Assembly: GCA_030340625.1 (NCBI GenBank)
Contig: JAOPHQ010002019.1
Span: 141,192 to 205,191 of the forward strand
DNA length: 64,000 nt
From: Merluccius polli
Lineage: Eukaryota > Chordata > Actinopteri > Gadiformes > Merlucciidae
Direction of reading: 5' to 3'
Part shown: positions 32,301-44,572 of the stretch, one piece after another
How the letters are laid out: each line of letters begins with the position of its first letter
How positions within the stretch are numbered: position 1 is the stretch's first letter
Notes under the pieces: generated by a model
Seen by the model: only the letters and a program-made list of their open reading frames with translations
The model's database searches: none
What the model was told of the DNA's origin: nothing
Position numbers and translations under genes: made by a program

Positions 32301-33768
32301 AAAAGGAGAGGGGTACCGAATCTGGAAGTGAAAACCATTCCACAATGAAACAACATAAATGCCCCAAAATAAGACACTGGGCTATTTCAGGGATGGCGAA
32401 CACGCCTGCAGAGTCCAATTTAACTTTTCGTTTCACAAAGTGTTCCAAATGTAATTTCTATATCAAGAAATAGTGCCTTCTATTGATGATGACATGTGCT
32501 GGAAAGAGCTCATTCAGACCTTTCCAAAACACTTGGCCTCATTCCTCTAGGCCTTTCCTTCACAAAGTTATAAGGGTTCAAAGTTGACCTATCGGGGGAG
32601 GGGTTAGGGTTAGGGTTGGCGACCCCGAGGTCGCAGAGGGCTGAGATTCGGAGTGGAGGTCCCAGTCAGACCCTGTGACAAGCTTGTCAAGTCTCGGGGC
32701 GCTGACACCTTCCTGTCTCTTAATTGGTCTCTTGCCCAAATGCTGAGCGAGAAGCACTTGGGGGTTACACTTTTGAGTAGTTCTGATAGAAAAAGTGACC
32801 TTAACAAGGAATTTTTTTTCTGTTGGGTGAAAAAGGCCGACTGTCGCATATGTCGTTCAGGGGAACAAGAGGGACGCGTGTATGCGTTTTGGTACCTCTC
32901 GCTATCTCGAAAGGTCACGAAATTAGTAGGTTAGGGTTCCCCAATCACTTAGAATTGCCTTTTGGAAGCACCTTTCACCCTCTGTAAAAGGCCAAAGAAA
33001 AGCTGTTTCTGTCTGAGCTTGAGGTATGTTGTAGCACCAACAACCTTCTCCTTTGGCTATAAGTTTGGAGCTTCAGCCTCTTAAGATGACAGAGCGGCAC
33101 CGTTGAACGCTTCCCAAATGTCAATAGGTCAAGTGAGGCCTTCCAAAATGAGCGGAGTACCCAATCTGGAAGTGTCTACCGTTCCACAATGAAAAGACAG
33201 AAATGCCCCAAAATAAGACTCTGGGCTATTTTAGGGATGGTGAACGCGCCTGCAGAGGAAATGGCTCATTTTCAGAACTCAGTCATGGTTTAGCCCCGCT
33301 TCCAAAAGGAGAGGGGTACCGAATCTGGAAGTGAAAACCATTCCACAATGAAACAACAGAAATGCCCCAAAATAATACACTGGGCTATTTCAGGGATGGC
33401 GAACACGCCTGCAGAGTCCAATTTAACTTTTCGTTTCGCAAAGTGTTCCAAATTTGATTTCTATATCAAGAACTAGTGCCATCTCTTGATGACGACATAT
33501 GCTGGGAAGAGCTCATTCAGACCTTTCCAAAACACTTGGCCTCATGCCTCTAGGCCTTTCTTTCACAAAGTTATAAGGGTTCAAAGTTTTACCTACCCAA
33601 TCTGGAAGTGTCTACCATTCCACAATGAAAAGACAGAAATGCCCCAAAATAAGACTCTGGGCTATGTTAGGGATGGTGAACGCGCCTGCAGAGGAAATGG
33701 CTCCTTTTCAGAACTCAGTCATCGTTTAGCCCCGCTTCCAAAAAGGAGAGGGGTACCGAATCTGGAAG

Positions 33769-34620
33769 TTGGAAGTTGTAATTTGTCAGTGTCACCATTG
33801 AACATATGTAGATTTGGAAGTTGGAAGTTGCAATCTGGAAGTTGTCATTTTTGTCAGTGTCACCATTGAACATATGTAGATTTGGAAGTTGGAAGTTGGA
33901 TTCTGGAAATGGAAGTTGGAAGCTGGAAATGGAAGTTGGAAGTTGCAATCTGGAAGTTGTCATTTTTGTCAGAGTGTCACCATTGAACATGTGTAGATTT
34001 GGAAGTTGGAAGTTGGAATCCCCGCTTCCAAAAAGGAGAGGGGTACCGAATCTGGAAGTTGGAAGTTCTGTCAGAGTGTCACCATTGAACATATGTAGAT
34101 TTGGAAGTTGGAAGTTTTGTCAGAGTGTCACCATTGAACATATGTAGATTTGGAAGTTGGAAGTTTTGTCAGAGTGTCACCATTGAACATATGTAGATTT
34201 GGAAGTTGGAAGTTTTGTCAGAGTGTCACCATTGAACATATGTAGATTTGGAAGTTGGAAGTTGGATTCTGGAAGCTGGAAATGGAAGTTGGAAGCTGGA
34301 AGTTGGAAGTTGCAATCTGGAAGTTGGAAGCTGGAAGTTGGAAGTTGCAATCTGGAAGTTGCCAACATATGTAGATTTGGAAGTTGGAAGTTTTGTCAGA
34401 GTGTCACCATTGAACATATGTAGATTTGGAAGTTGGAAGTTTTGTCAGAGTGTCACCATTGAACATATGTAGATTTGGAAGTTGGAAGTTGGATTCTGGA
34501 AGCTGGAAATGGAAGTTGGAAGCTGGAAGTTGGAAGTTGCAATCTGGAAGTTGGAAGCTGGAAGTTGGAAGTTGCAATCTGGAAGTTGCCAACATATGTA
34601 GATTTGGAAGTTGGAAGTAG
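33769..34620 (+). repeat. Module B minisatellite array, copy 3
   Basis: It contains a duplicated block: the GGATTCTGGAAGCTGGAAAT expansion ending in GTTGCCAACATATGTAG occurs twice (about 34263-34375 and 34490-34600), once in the other early copies. Confidence 0.92.
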
Positions 34621-35250
34621 GTAAATGTCCTGAAGTTCGTTAAAAATCAATGTATAGTCTAAGTCCACCAACAGCAATTGGTTCATGTCTACAATTTTGA
34701 AGTTGGAAGTAGGTCAATGTCCTGAAGTTGGAAGTTCATTAAAAATCAATGTATAGTCTAAGTCCACCAATGATGTAAGTGGGGGTATGCATGTTTTCCT
34801 TTTAGTATGATAATTAGAGCCATTAAACCATTTACATTTACATGTAGGGAATTTAGCAGACGCTTTTGTCCAAAGCGACTTACCAGGCAGACAGTATTGT
34901 CTGCCTGGTAAGCATTTCTACCCTGAGCACTTGGTCCACCACCCTATCTATTCCTTCAGGTTATGTACTACAATATATAAAACATATATATATATACATA
35001 TACATGTTAATTAATTGATATTTTATTTTCAGAATGCCACCAGCAAGGAGAGAGTGTGCGGGATGTTATTGACATGGTCCATAATGGAGAGAGTGAGGTT
35101 GAGACACCGATGAGAGTGATGAAGCCGTCACACTTGTGTCATCCTTTGCTGGACCTGAACCTTAATATTTTTAATATTGTTTATTATTTTTAATAAATGA
35201 CTTCATAAAAATATGACTAATGTGTGATTATTATTAATGTTACAAAAATG
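34621..35250 (+). mobile_element. Module C remnant, copy 3
   Basis: Same content as copies 1 and 2. Hairpin at 34879-34912 with perfect arms; the broken exon follows the acceptor-like tract. Confidence 0.7.
35034..35165 (+). pseudogene. Broken copy of the C-module exon, copy 3
   Basis: Same two deletions and early stop as copies 1 and 2. Confidence 0.75.
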
Positions 35251-35757
35251 ACAACTTCCAACTTCCAAATCTACACATGTTCAATGGTGACACTCTGACA
35301 AAACTTCCAACTTCCAACTTCAGGACATTTACCTACTTCCAACTTCCAAATCTACACATGTTCAATGGTGACACTCTGACAAAACTTCCAACTTCCAACT
35401 TCAGGACATTTACCTACTTCCAACTTCCAAATCTACATATGTTCAATGGTGACACTCTGACAAAAATGACAACTTCCAACTTCCAAATCTACATATGTTC
35501 AATCCACTTCCACTTCCAACTTCCAAATTCAGGACATTTACCTACTTCCAACTTCCAAATCTACATATGTTCAATGGTGACACTCTGACAAAAATGACAA
35601 CTTCCAACTTCCAAATCTACATATGTTCAATCCACTTCCAAATTAAAGGCACTTCCAACTTCCAAATTCAGCATAAAATCCATCTGCCCCCTGGTGGTGA
35701 AAAATCCACTTCCAAATTAAAGGCACTTCCAACTTCCAACTTCCAACTTCCAAATAA
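35251..35757 (-). repeat. Module B' inverted minisatellite, copy 3
   Basis: Unit order matches copy 2, including the CCACTTCCACTTCCAACTTC unit, so cycles 2 and 3 are closest relatives in this part. Confidence 0.92.
35683..35697 (-). promoter_or_regulatory. CTCF-type motif, copy 3
   Basis: Identical to 5738-5752; it lies upstream of the H3-I3-J3 telomeric section. Confidence 0.65.
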
Positions 35758-36027
35758 AGATTTGGACTAGCGCCCCCGAATTTTGCATGGTCATTGGTGG
35801 AATTGCAACGTTTTTTCAAAACACTATAACTCAGAGGAAACAAATGACAGAGTTTTGAAAATATTTTTCTAGGGTTAGGGTTGACGAACCCTAACCTTAA
35901 ACCCTAACCTTTTGTACTGTAACCTTTCTGGGAATTTATGAAAAATACCTTCCAAAATCAGCCCCTCAACTTCCAACTTCCAAATTCCATCTTCCAAAAT
36001 CAGACTGAGGTTAGGGTTCAAACCCTA
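35758..36027 (+). other. Module D, copy 3
   Basis: As copy 2 in its single-base variants. It passes through about five TTAGGG units (36028-36057) directly into H rather than F. Confidence 0.8.
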
Positions 36028-36057
36028 ATTAGGGTTAGGGTTAGGGTTAGGGTTAGG

Positions 36058-36531
36058 TTACAGGCTCAGCGAGGTAATGGGTACCCCTACCCACATGCGA
36101 ATATCTTCAGATAGGAATATCCCATGTGGATGAAACCAAGTTCTACCCCCCCTAAATGAGGCCTAAAAATCACAATGAGCCCACCCCCAAGTCTCCATGA
36201 CTTCCGGTTCCGGAGATACGGCCGTTTTTTTTGTTTTTTTTGCCATATCTCCGGAACGGAAAGGGGGATCGACATGGGACCACCTCAGGCGTGTTCAGAG
36301 ACCACGAATTAGGTCTGACGCCACCCACTTAGAAGTCGCCATGACCTTTGGTTCCGGAGATATAGCCGTTTAAAATTTCCCCATTGAAACGAATGGGGAA
36401 AATCAAAAATTGTTCTAAGTCCAAAGTGTGTTCCAAAAAAAGTGCCCACAGAAAGTGTATAGGAGTACGTTTCGGAGCATTTGGAGTCGATTGGTACCCA
36501 CATTTTGTGACATACAAATTAGGGTTAGGGT
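36058..36531 (+). repeat. Module H, copy 3, with TTAGGG dimer
   Basis: Begins at TTACAGGCTCAG after a short TTAGGG tract that lacks the G variants seen before other H copies. Otherwise like copy 2. Confidence 0.8.
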
Positions 36532-37128
36532 TGTGTGTGTGTGTAACACTCACCACCTGATCAGCACAAACCAGTTGTTAACACCGCTAGGTAGCTCTGG
36601 TTTGGCCAATCAGGACCGAAGCTCTGTTCTGATGATGAAGCCACGTCAGCTCCATACAGCGCAGGGTGCTAAACAACATGTTAAGCTAAAAAGCCTTTAT
36701 CCTGTGCCACATACACCGCACGACCCCAGGAATGGCTTTAGAAAAAACTCCATATTCATGTTATAGTCTAATCTCCAGGTGTTAACTTCAATAACGGTTT
36801 CAATATTGATTAAACATCAATTGTGTTGTATTCTTCTGATGGGTAATGGTATCCATCCTGTCCAATCAGAATCTTGATTCGTGACTTCGTTAAGGAATTA
36901 ACACTAGGAGAGTGATTTCGCGATACGATTACCCAGAATGCAACGCATTGTTTATTTGCATTAACCCTCCCCTAAACGCGTTTTGGGCAATAACTTTAGT
37001 TATATAAGTCGTAAAGACACCCAGGTTGGTTCTACCCCCACTAAATCAGGTACGGGCTATCCAATGGAACCCACCTCAACGCTCTACGTGAACCGGAAGT
37101 ACCTTAAAACACTCGATCTTGAGGCGGT
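36532..37128 (+). promoter_or_regulatory. Module I, copy 3
   Basis: Staf-type site 36930-36947, octamer 36954-36961, TATATAAG 37001-37008, same spacing as copy 1. It leads into TTAGGG and J. Confidence 0.6.
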
Positions 37129-37601
37129 TAGGGTTAGGGTTAGGGTTAGGGTTAGGTATGGGGATGAAAACCACTCGAAGTGATACTATCGGGAATAACT
37201 CGAGAACGGTAAGTCCGATCGACTTCAAACCACTTTCTATGCCCACTAAGTAGGCCGTGCCGGACAGTTTGGAACCATCCCCAAGGTTCTAGGACTTACG
37301 GTTCCCGAGATAGAAAAATCACCATTTTCGAAGTGATACTATCGGGAATAACTCGAGATAGGAAAGGGCTAAAGACATGGTCCTGGTATCGGTAGAAGCG
37401 TCTTGGGAAGGCGCATCCGTGGATACCTCAACCTCCCATATGGGACATATAGTTCCGGAGTTATTCCAAAAAGTATCATGTCATATGATGTGATGAAAAT
37501 TTTCCTAAGTGTTTAGGGTTAGGGTTAGGGTTAGGGTTAGGGTTAGGTATGGGTTAGGGTTAGGGTTAGGGTTAGGGTTAGGGTTAGAGTTAGGGTTAGG
37601 G

Positions 37602-37642
<41 letters not shown>

Positions 37643-38143
37643 GGTTAGGGTTAGGGTTAGGGGTTAGGGTTAGGGTTAGGGTTAGGGTTAGGGTTAGGTA
37701 TGGGGATGAAAACCACTCGAAGTGATACTATCGGGAATAACTCGAGAACGGTAAGTCCGATCGACTTCAAACCACTTTCTATGCCCACTAAGTAGGCCGT
37801 GCCGGACAGTTTGGAACCATCCCCAAGGTTCTAGGACTTACGGTTCCCGAGATAGAAAAATCACCATTTTCGAAGTGATACTATCGGGAATAACTCGAGA
37901 TAGGAAAGGGCTAAAGACATGGTCCTGGTATCGGTAGAAGCGTCTTGGGAAGGCGCATCCGTGGATACCTCAACCTCCCATATGGGACATATAGTTCCGG
38001 AGTTATTCCAAAAAGTATCATGTCATATGATGTGATGAAAATTTTCCTAAGTGTTTAGGGTTAGGGTTAGGGTTAGGGTTAGGTATGGGTTAGGGTTAGG
38101 GTTAGGGTTAGGGTTAGGGTTAGAGTTAGGGTTAGGGTTAGGG

Positions 38144-38184
<41 letters not shown>

Positions 38185-38899
38185 GGTTAGGGTTAGGGTT
38201 AGGGGTTAGGGTTAGGGTTAGGGTTAGGGTTAGGGTTAGGGTTAGGGTTAGGTATGGGGATGAAAACCACTCGAAGTGATACTATCGGGAATAACTCGAG
38301 AACGGTAAGTCCGATCGACTTCAAACCACTTTCTATGCCCACTAAGTAGGCCGTGCCGGACAGTTTGGAACCATCCCCAAGGTTCTAGGACTTACGGTTC
38401 CCGAGATAGAAAAATCACCATTTTCGAAGTGATACTATCGGGAATAACTCGAGATAGGAAAGGGCTAAAGACATGGTCCTGGTATCGGTAGAAGCGTCTT
38501 GGGAAGGCGCATCCGTGGATACCTCAACCTCCCATATGGGACATATAGTTCCGGAGTTATTCCAAAAAGTATCATGTCATATGATGTGATGAAAATTTTC
38601 CTAAGTGTTTAGGGTTAGGGTTAGGGTTAGGGTTAGGGTTAGGTATGGGTTAGGGTTAGGGTTAGGGTTAGGGTTAGGGTTAGAGTTAGGGTTAGGGTTA
38701 GGGTTAGGGTTAGGGTTAGGGTTAGGGTTTGGTTAGGGTTAGGGTTAGGTATGGGGATGAAAACCACTCGAAGTGATACTATCGGGAATAACTCGAGAAC
38801 GGTAAGTCCGATCGACTTCAAACCACTTTCTATGCCCACTTTGTAGGCCGTTCCGGACAGTTTGGAACCATCCCCAAGGTTCTAGGGTTAGGGTTAGGG

Positions 38900-38940
<41 letters not shown>

Positions 38941-39081
38941 GGTTAGGGTTAGGGTCAGGTTAGGGTTAGGGTTAGGGTTAGGGTTAGGGTTAGGGTTAGG
39001 GTTAGGTATGGGGATGAAAACCACTCGAAGTGATACTATCGGGAGGGTTAGGGTTAGGGTTAGGGTTAGGGTTAGGGTTAG
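37129..39081 (+). repeat. Module J array in TTAGGG, copy 3 (three full, two partial units)
   Basis: Full units at 37157-37512, 37699-38054 and 38253-38608; fragments at 38750-38885 and 39007-39045 with the same end points as in copies 1 and 2. Confidence 0.94.
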
Positions 39082-39598
39082 GTTTTTGTTGCAGTTTTCT
39101 TTATGTGGGTCAAGGACTCTTGATTGCACGGGCACACCACCCCCTCCCTCCCCACATTTTCCTGGGTCTCAGAGAGGGATCCTTTAAAATATAAAAGAGT
39201 TGACCAAGTCCCAACAATGTTGGGTGGGTCCCGCCCATGCATCCCTCCGGCCCCCGCAGGGCCCGACCCCAAGCCTTGCTGCCAGTCCTTGGCCTCGGGT
39301 GGAGGGACTTATGGGCACTTGTGGAACCCCCGTTCAAGCCCCGGCCGGCCCACCTGGTGTGTGCATGTGTGTGTGTCGGTGGGCTGGGGCTTGACGGGGG
39401 CTGGGAGACCATGCCCTGCCCAACCCCTAAACCGATCGCACGCCAGGGCTGCCGGACCCCGCAAGGGTCGGACAGGATGCAGGGCGGACACCCAAGCAGA
39501 AAGCATATCCCCTTCCATCGCCCGTTTGGGGCTGGTGGATTGGATGGGGTATGGGATGAAGAATGGTGGGAGTGAGATGTGGGGTGGGAGTGGTTCAG
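39082..39598 (+). other. Module F, copy 4
   Basis: As copies 1 and 3. TATAAAAG at 39190-39197. Confidence 0.75.
39190..39197 (+). promoter_or_regulatory. TATA box in F, copy 4
   Basis: TATAAAAG, identical context; followed by G and a roughly 110-bp pure telomere tract. Confidence 0.5.
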
Positions 39599-39844
39599 GT
39601 TAGGGTTAGGTTGTGGGTTAGGGATGGGGATTAGGGTTGGGGTTAGGGATAAGGGTTAGGGGTGGGGGTTAGGGTTAGGGGTTAAGGTTAGGGTTGGGGG
39701 TTAGGGATGGGGGTTAGGGTTAGGAATTAGGGTTGGGTTAGGGTTAGGGTTAGGGTTAGGGTTAGGGTTAGGGTTAGGGTTAGGGTTAGGGTTAGGGTTA
39801 GGGTTAGGGTTAGGGTTAGGGTTAGGGTTAGGGTTAGGGTTAGG
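39599..39844 (+). repeat. Module G plus pure TTAGGG tract, copy 4
   Basis: Same variant order as copy 1, then about 18 perfect repeats. Confidence 0.94.
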
Positions 39845-40319
39845 TTACAGGCTCAGCGAGGTAATGGGTACCCCTACCCACATGCGAATATCTTCAGATA
39901 GGAATATCCCATGTGGATGAAACCAAGTTCTACCCCCCCTAAATGAGGCCTAAAAATCACAATGAGCCCACCCCCAAGTCTCCATGACTTCCGGTTCCGG
40001 AGATACGGCCGTTTTTTTTTGTTTTTTTTGCCATATCTCCGGAACGGAAAGGGGGGATCGACATGGGACCACCTCAGGCGTGTTCAGAGACCACGAATTA
40101 GGTCTGACGCCACCCACTTAGAAGTCGCCATGACCTTTGGTTCCGGAGATATAGCCGTTTAAAATTTCCCCATTGAAACGAATGGGGAAAATCAAAAATT
40201 GTTCTAAGTCCAAAGTGTGTTCCAAAAAAAGTGCCCACAGAAAGTGTATAGGAGTACGTTTCGGAGCATTTGGAGTCGATTGGTACCCACATTTTGTGAC
40301 ATACAAATTAGGGTTAGGG
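39845..40319 (+). repeat. Module H, copy 4, with TTAGGG dimer
   Basis: Like copy 1, with small homopolymer changes (T9+T8 in the hairpin loop, one extra G in AAAGGGGGG near 40050). The extra bases create a different spurious reading frame here. Confidence 0.8.
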
Positions 40320-40915
40320 TTGTGTGTGTGTGTAACACTCACCACCTGATCAGCACAAACCAGTTGTTAACACCGCTAGGTAGCTCTGGTTTGGCCAATC
40401 AGGACCGAAGCTCTGTTCTGATGATGAAGCCACGTCAGCTCCATACAGCGCAGGGTGCTAAACAACATGTTAAGCTAAAAAGCCTTTATCCTGTGCCACA
40501 TACACCGCACGACCCCAGGAATGGCTTTAGAAAAAACTCCATATTCATGTTATAGTCTAATCTCCAGGTGTTAACTTCAATAACGGTTTCAATATTGATT
40601 AAACATCAATTGTGTTGTATTCTTCTGATGGGTAATGGTATCCATCCTGTCCAATCAGAATCTTGATTCGTGACTTCGTTAAGGAATTAACACTAGGAGA
40701 GTGATTTCGCGATACGATTACCCAGAATGCAACGCATTGTTTATTTGCATTAACCCTCCCCTAAACGCGTTTTGGGCAATAACTTTAGTTATATAAGTCG
40801 TAAAGACACCCAGGTTGGTTCTACCCCCACTAAATCAGGTACGGGCTATCCAATGGAACCCACCTCAACGCTCTACGTGAACCGGAAGTACCTTAAAACA
40901 CTCGATCTTGAGGCG
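40320..40915 (+). promoter_or_regulatory. Module I, copy 4
   Basis: Staf-type site 40719-40736, octamer 40743-40750, TATATAAG 40790-40797. Confidence 0.6.
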
Positions 40916-41390
40916 GTTAGGGTTAGGGTTAGGGTTAGGGTTAGGTATGGGGATGAAAACCACTCGAAGTGATACTATCGGGAATAACTCGAGAACGGTA
41001 AGTCCGATCGACTTCAAACCACTTTCTATGCCCACTAAGTAGGCCGTGCCGGACAGTTTGGAACCATCCCCAAGGTTCTAGGACTTACGGTTCCCGAGAT
41101 AGAAAAATCACCATTTTCGAAGTGATACTATCGGGAATAACTCGAGATAGGAAAGGGCTAAAGACATGGTCCTGGTATCGGTAGAAGCGTCTTGGGAAGG
41201 CGCATCCGTGGATACCTCAACCTCCCATATGGGACATATAGTTCCGGAGTTATTCCAAAAAGTATCATGTCATATGATGTGATGAAAATTTTCCTAAGTG
41301 TTTAGGGTTAGGGTTAGGGTTAGGGTTAGGGTTAGGTATGGGTTAGGGTTAGGGTTAGGGTTAGGGTTAGGGTTAGAGTTAGGGTTAGGG

Positions 41391-41431
<41 letters not shown>

Positions 41432-41855
41432 GGTTAGGGTTAGGGGTTAGGGTTAGGGTTAGGGTTAGGGTTAGGGTTAGGTATGGGGATGAAAACCACT
41501 CGAAGTGATACTATCGGGAATAACTCGAGAACGGTAAGTCCGATCGACTTCAAACCACTTTCTATGCCCACTAAGTAGGCCGTGCCGGACAGTTTGGAAC
41601 CATCCCCAAGGTTCTAGGACTTACGGTTCCCGAGATAGAAAAATCACCATTTTCGAAGTGATACTATCGGGAATAACTCGAGATAGGAAAGGGCTAAAGA
41701 CATGGTCCTGGTATCGGTAGAAGCGTCTTGGGAAGGCGCATCCGTGGATACCTCAACCTCCCATATGGGACATATAGTTCCGGAGTTATTCCAAAAAGTA
41801 TCATGTCATATGATGTGATGAAAATTTTCCTAAGTGTTTAGGGTTAGGGTTAGGG
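40916..41855 (+). repeat. Module J array in TTAGGG, copy 4 (two full units)
   Basis: Full units at 40946-41301 and 41482-41837. The second is followed by only about 18 bp of TTAGGG and then E, so F and G are missing at this exit. Confidence 0.94.
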
Positions 41856-42142
41856 TTTGGAGCCGATTTAACATGGGTTTGTATAGCCGATTTGGAAAGC
41901 CCAAATTCACCCCCACCGTACACTGTCCATTTTGGAATTTTTGTCTAAGTGCCACCATTGAACATATGTAGATTCGGAACTTGGAAGTTGGAATCTGGAA
42001 GCTGGAAATGGAAGTTGGAAGATGGAAGATGGAAGTTGGAAGCTGAATTTGGAATTTGGAAAATCGAACTCCCATGCAACAGGGGGCACCACTGAGTCGA
42101 AAAAAATGAATGTCTGGATTTGGAAGTAAAATTCGGAAAACT

Positions 42143-42153
42143 CTAGGGGGCAG
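42143..42153 (+). promoter_or_regulatory. CTCF-core-like motif in E3
   Basis: CTAGGGGGCAG fits the 11-base CTCF core SYAGRKGGCRS, but the preceding bases do not fit CCA. A second copy is at 42270-42280. In E copies 1, 2 and 4 one G is missing (CTAGGGGCAG), which disrupts the match. Confidence 0.35.
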
Positions 42154-42379
42154 TAGTGTACCATGTTAAAACTAAACATCAGCGATTTGGAAGCTAATTC
42201 ACTAAACATCAGCGATTTGGAAGCTAATTCACTAAACATCAGCGATTTGGAAGTAAAATTCGGAAAACTCTAGGGGGCAGTAGTGTACCATGTTAAAACT
42301 AAACATCAGCGATTTTGGAAGCTAATTCAAAATGTATTCATACACTAAGTCCACCATCAGCAATCGGTTCATGTCTACA

Positions 42380-43052
42380 ATTTGGAAGTTGGAAGTAGCT
42401 AAGTAGTCCTGAAGTTGGAAGTTGTCATTTTTGTCAGAGTGTCACCATTGAACATGTGTAGATTTGGAAGTTGGAAGTAGGTAAATGTCCTGAAGTTGGA
42501 AGTTGTCATTTTTGTCAGAGTGTGACCATTGAACATATGTAGATTTGGAAGTTGGAAGTAGGTAAATGTCCTCAAGTTGGAAGTTGTCATTTTTCTCAGA
42601 GTGTCACCATTGAACATGTGTAGATTTGGAAGTTGGAAGTAGGTAAATGTCCTGAAGTTGGAAGTTGTCATTTTTGTCAGAGTGTGACCATTGAACATAT
42701 GTAGATTTGGAAGTTGGAAGTAGGTAAATGTCCTGAAGTTGGAAGTTGTCATTTTTCTCAGAGTGTCACCATTGAACATATGTAGATTTGGAAGTTGGAA
42801 GTTGTCATTTTTGTCAGAGTGTGACCATTGAACATATGTAGATTTGGAAGTTGGAAGTAGGTAAATGTCCTGAAGTTGGAAGTTGTCATTTTTCTCAGAG
42901 TGTCACCATTGAACATATGTAGATTTGGAAGTTGGAAGTTGTCATTTTTGTCAGAGTGTGACCATTGAACATATGTAGATTTGGAAGTTGGAAGTAGGTA
43001 AATGTCCTGAAGTTGGAAGTTGTCATTTTTGTCAGAGTGTCACCATTGAACA
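42380..43052 (+). repeat. 81-bp minisatellite variant with 162-bp alternation
   Basis: ATTGAACA landmarks at 42447, 42528, 42609, 42690, 42771, 42827, 42908, 42964 and 43045: mostly 81-bp steps with two 56-bp steps. Units alternate between GTCAGAGTGTGACC and CTCAGAGTGTCACC forms, giving a two-unit higher-order repeat. The extra 32 bp relative to the 49-bp form is the GTAGGTAAATGTCCTGAAGT piece. Confidence 0.9.
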
Positions 43053-43958
43053 ACACTGTTATCAGGAATGCCATTTTTTTTTCTACATATTTTGTCGTTA
43101 ACCATCTAACACAAACCCAGTGATAAGACTTAGTGAACTGTAGTACTGACACTTGAACAACAATCTATAAAAGTTGAAAGAACAAAAACTTTGTACAAAC
43201 AAAAGTCTGACAATGCACTCACACATTTAACAATTGTCAAGATTGTTGCGTTAACGAAAACAACATGAAAAGAAAATCCAGTGACTATAACAACCAACAA
43301 AAGACACCAATAAATACCCAGTGTTTAAACATCTAGGAGTCCCTATCTGACACTCCCGTTATTTCCCGTTTTTTGCATACACAACAAAAATAACAAAAGC
43401 ATGAATATAAAACAATCTTCTTTATAATCCATTTAAAAAAAACTGTTAGTATAAAAATTGAACATGTGAAGTTGGAAGTTGGAATCTCCTCCAAAAGGAG
43501 AGGGGTTACCGAATCTGGAAGTGAAAACCATTCCACAATGAAACAACAGAAATGCCCCAAAATAAGACACTGGGCTATTTCAGGGATGGCGAACACGCCT
43601 GCAGAGTCCAATTTAACTTTTCGTTTCGCAAAGTGTTCCAAATTTGATTTCTATATCAAGAACTAGTGCCATCTCTTGATGACGACATATGCTGGGAAGA
43701 GCTCATTCAGACCTTTCCAAAACACTTGGCCTCATGCCTCTAGGCCTTTCTTTCACAAAGTTATAAGGGTTCAAAGTTTGACCTACCCAATCTGGAAGTG
43801 TCTACCATTCCACAATGAAAAGACAGAAATGCCCCAAAATAAGACTCTGGGCTATGTTAGGGATGGTGAACGCACCTGCAGAGGAAATGGCTCCTTTTCA
43901 GAACTCAGTCATCGTTTAGCCCCGCTTCCAAAAAGGAGAGGGGTACCGAATCTGGAAG

Positions 43959-44572
43959 TTGGAAGTTCTGTCAGAGTGTCACCATTGAACATATGTAGAT
44001 TTGGAAGTTGGAAGTTGGTTCTGGAAGCTGGAAATGGAAGTTGGAAGCTGGAAATGGAAGTTGGAAGTTGCAATCTGGAAGTTGTCACCATTGAACATAT
44101 GTAGATTTGGAAGTTGGAAGTTTTGTCAGAGTGTCACCATTGAACATATGTAGATTTGGAAGTTGGAAGTTTTGTCAGAGTGTCACCATTGAACATATGT
44201 AGATTTGGAAGTTGGAAGTTTTGTCAGAGTGTCACCATTGAACATATGTAGATTTGGAAGTTGGAAGTAGGTAAATGTCCTCAAGTTGGAAGTTGTCATT
44301 TTTGTCAGAGTGTCACCATTGAACATGTGTAGATTTGGAAGTTGGAAGTAGGTAAATGTCCTGAAGTTGGAAGTTGTCATTTTTGTCAGAGTGTCACCAT
44401 TGAACATATGTAGATTTGGAAGTTGGAAGTTGTCATTCTTGTCAGAGTGTCACCATTGAACATGTGTAGATTTGGAAGTTGGAAGTAGGTAAATGTCCTG
44501 AAGTTGGAATTTTTGTCAGAGTGTCACCATTGAACATGTGTAGATTTGGAAGTTGGAAGTTGGAATCCCCGC
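43959..44572 (+). repeat. Minisatellite B patch in A array 4
   Basis: Begins like the patch at 16794 but continues with 81-bp-type units containing GTAGGTAAATGTCCTCAAGT, linking the 49-bp and 81-bp forms. Confidence 0.9.

Larger units (their letters stand above)
26640..33768 (+). repeat. Module A tandem array, copy 3
   Basis: GGCGACCC landmarks at 28198, 29844, 31231 and 32618 (periods 1646, 1387, 1387). Minisatellite patches at 27131-27430, 27749-27872 and 29288-29362. Units of the 32.6-kb type carry GACCTATCGGGGG and GACAAGCTTGTCAAG, a subtype also at 2623, 22107, 51997 and 63929. Confidence 0.92.
41856..43444 (+). other. Module E, copy 3 (expanded)
   Basis: The longest E. It adds a 30-bp tandem triplication (ACTAAACATCAGCGATTTGG unit at 42171, 42201 and 42231), a second copy of the CTCTAGGGGGCAGTAGTG piece, and a large 81-bp minisatellite. 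The AT-rich right part (43053-43440) matches copy 1, including the roughly 40-bp gap. Confidence 0.8.

Noticed and set aside
42399..42779. 126-codon frame of repeated FQLPNLHMFNGDTLTK units
   Set aside because: Translation of the 81-bp minisatellite (a multiple of three keeps it open). Equivalent frames appear in every B array in both orientations.
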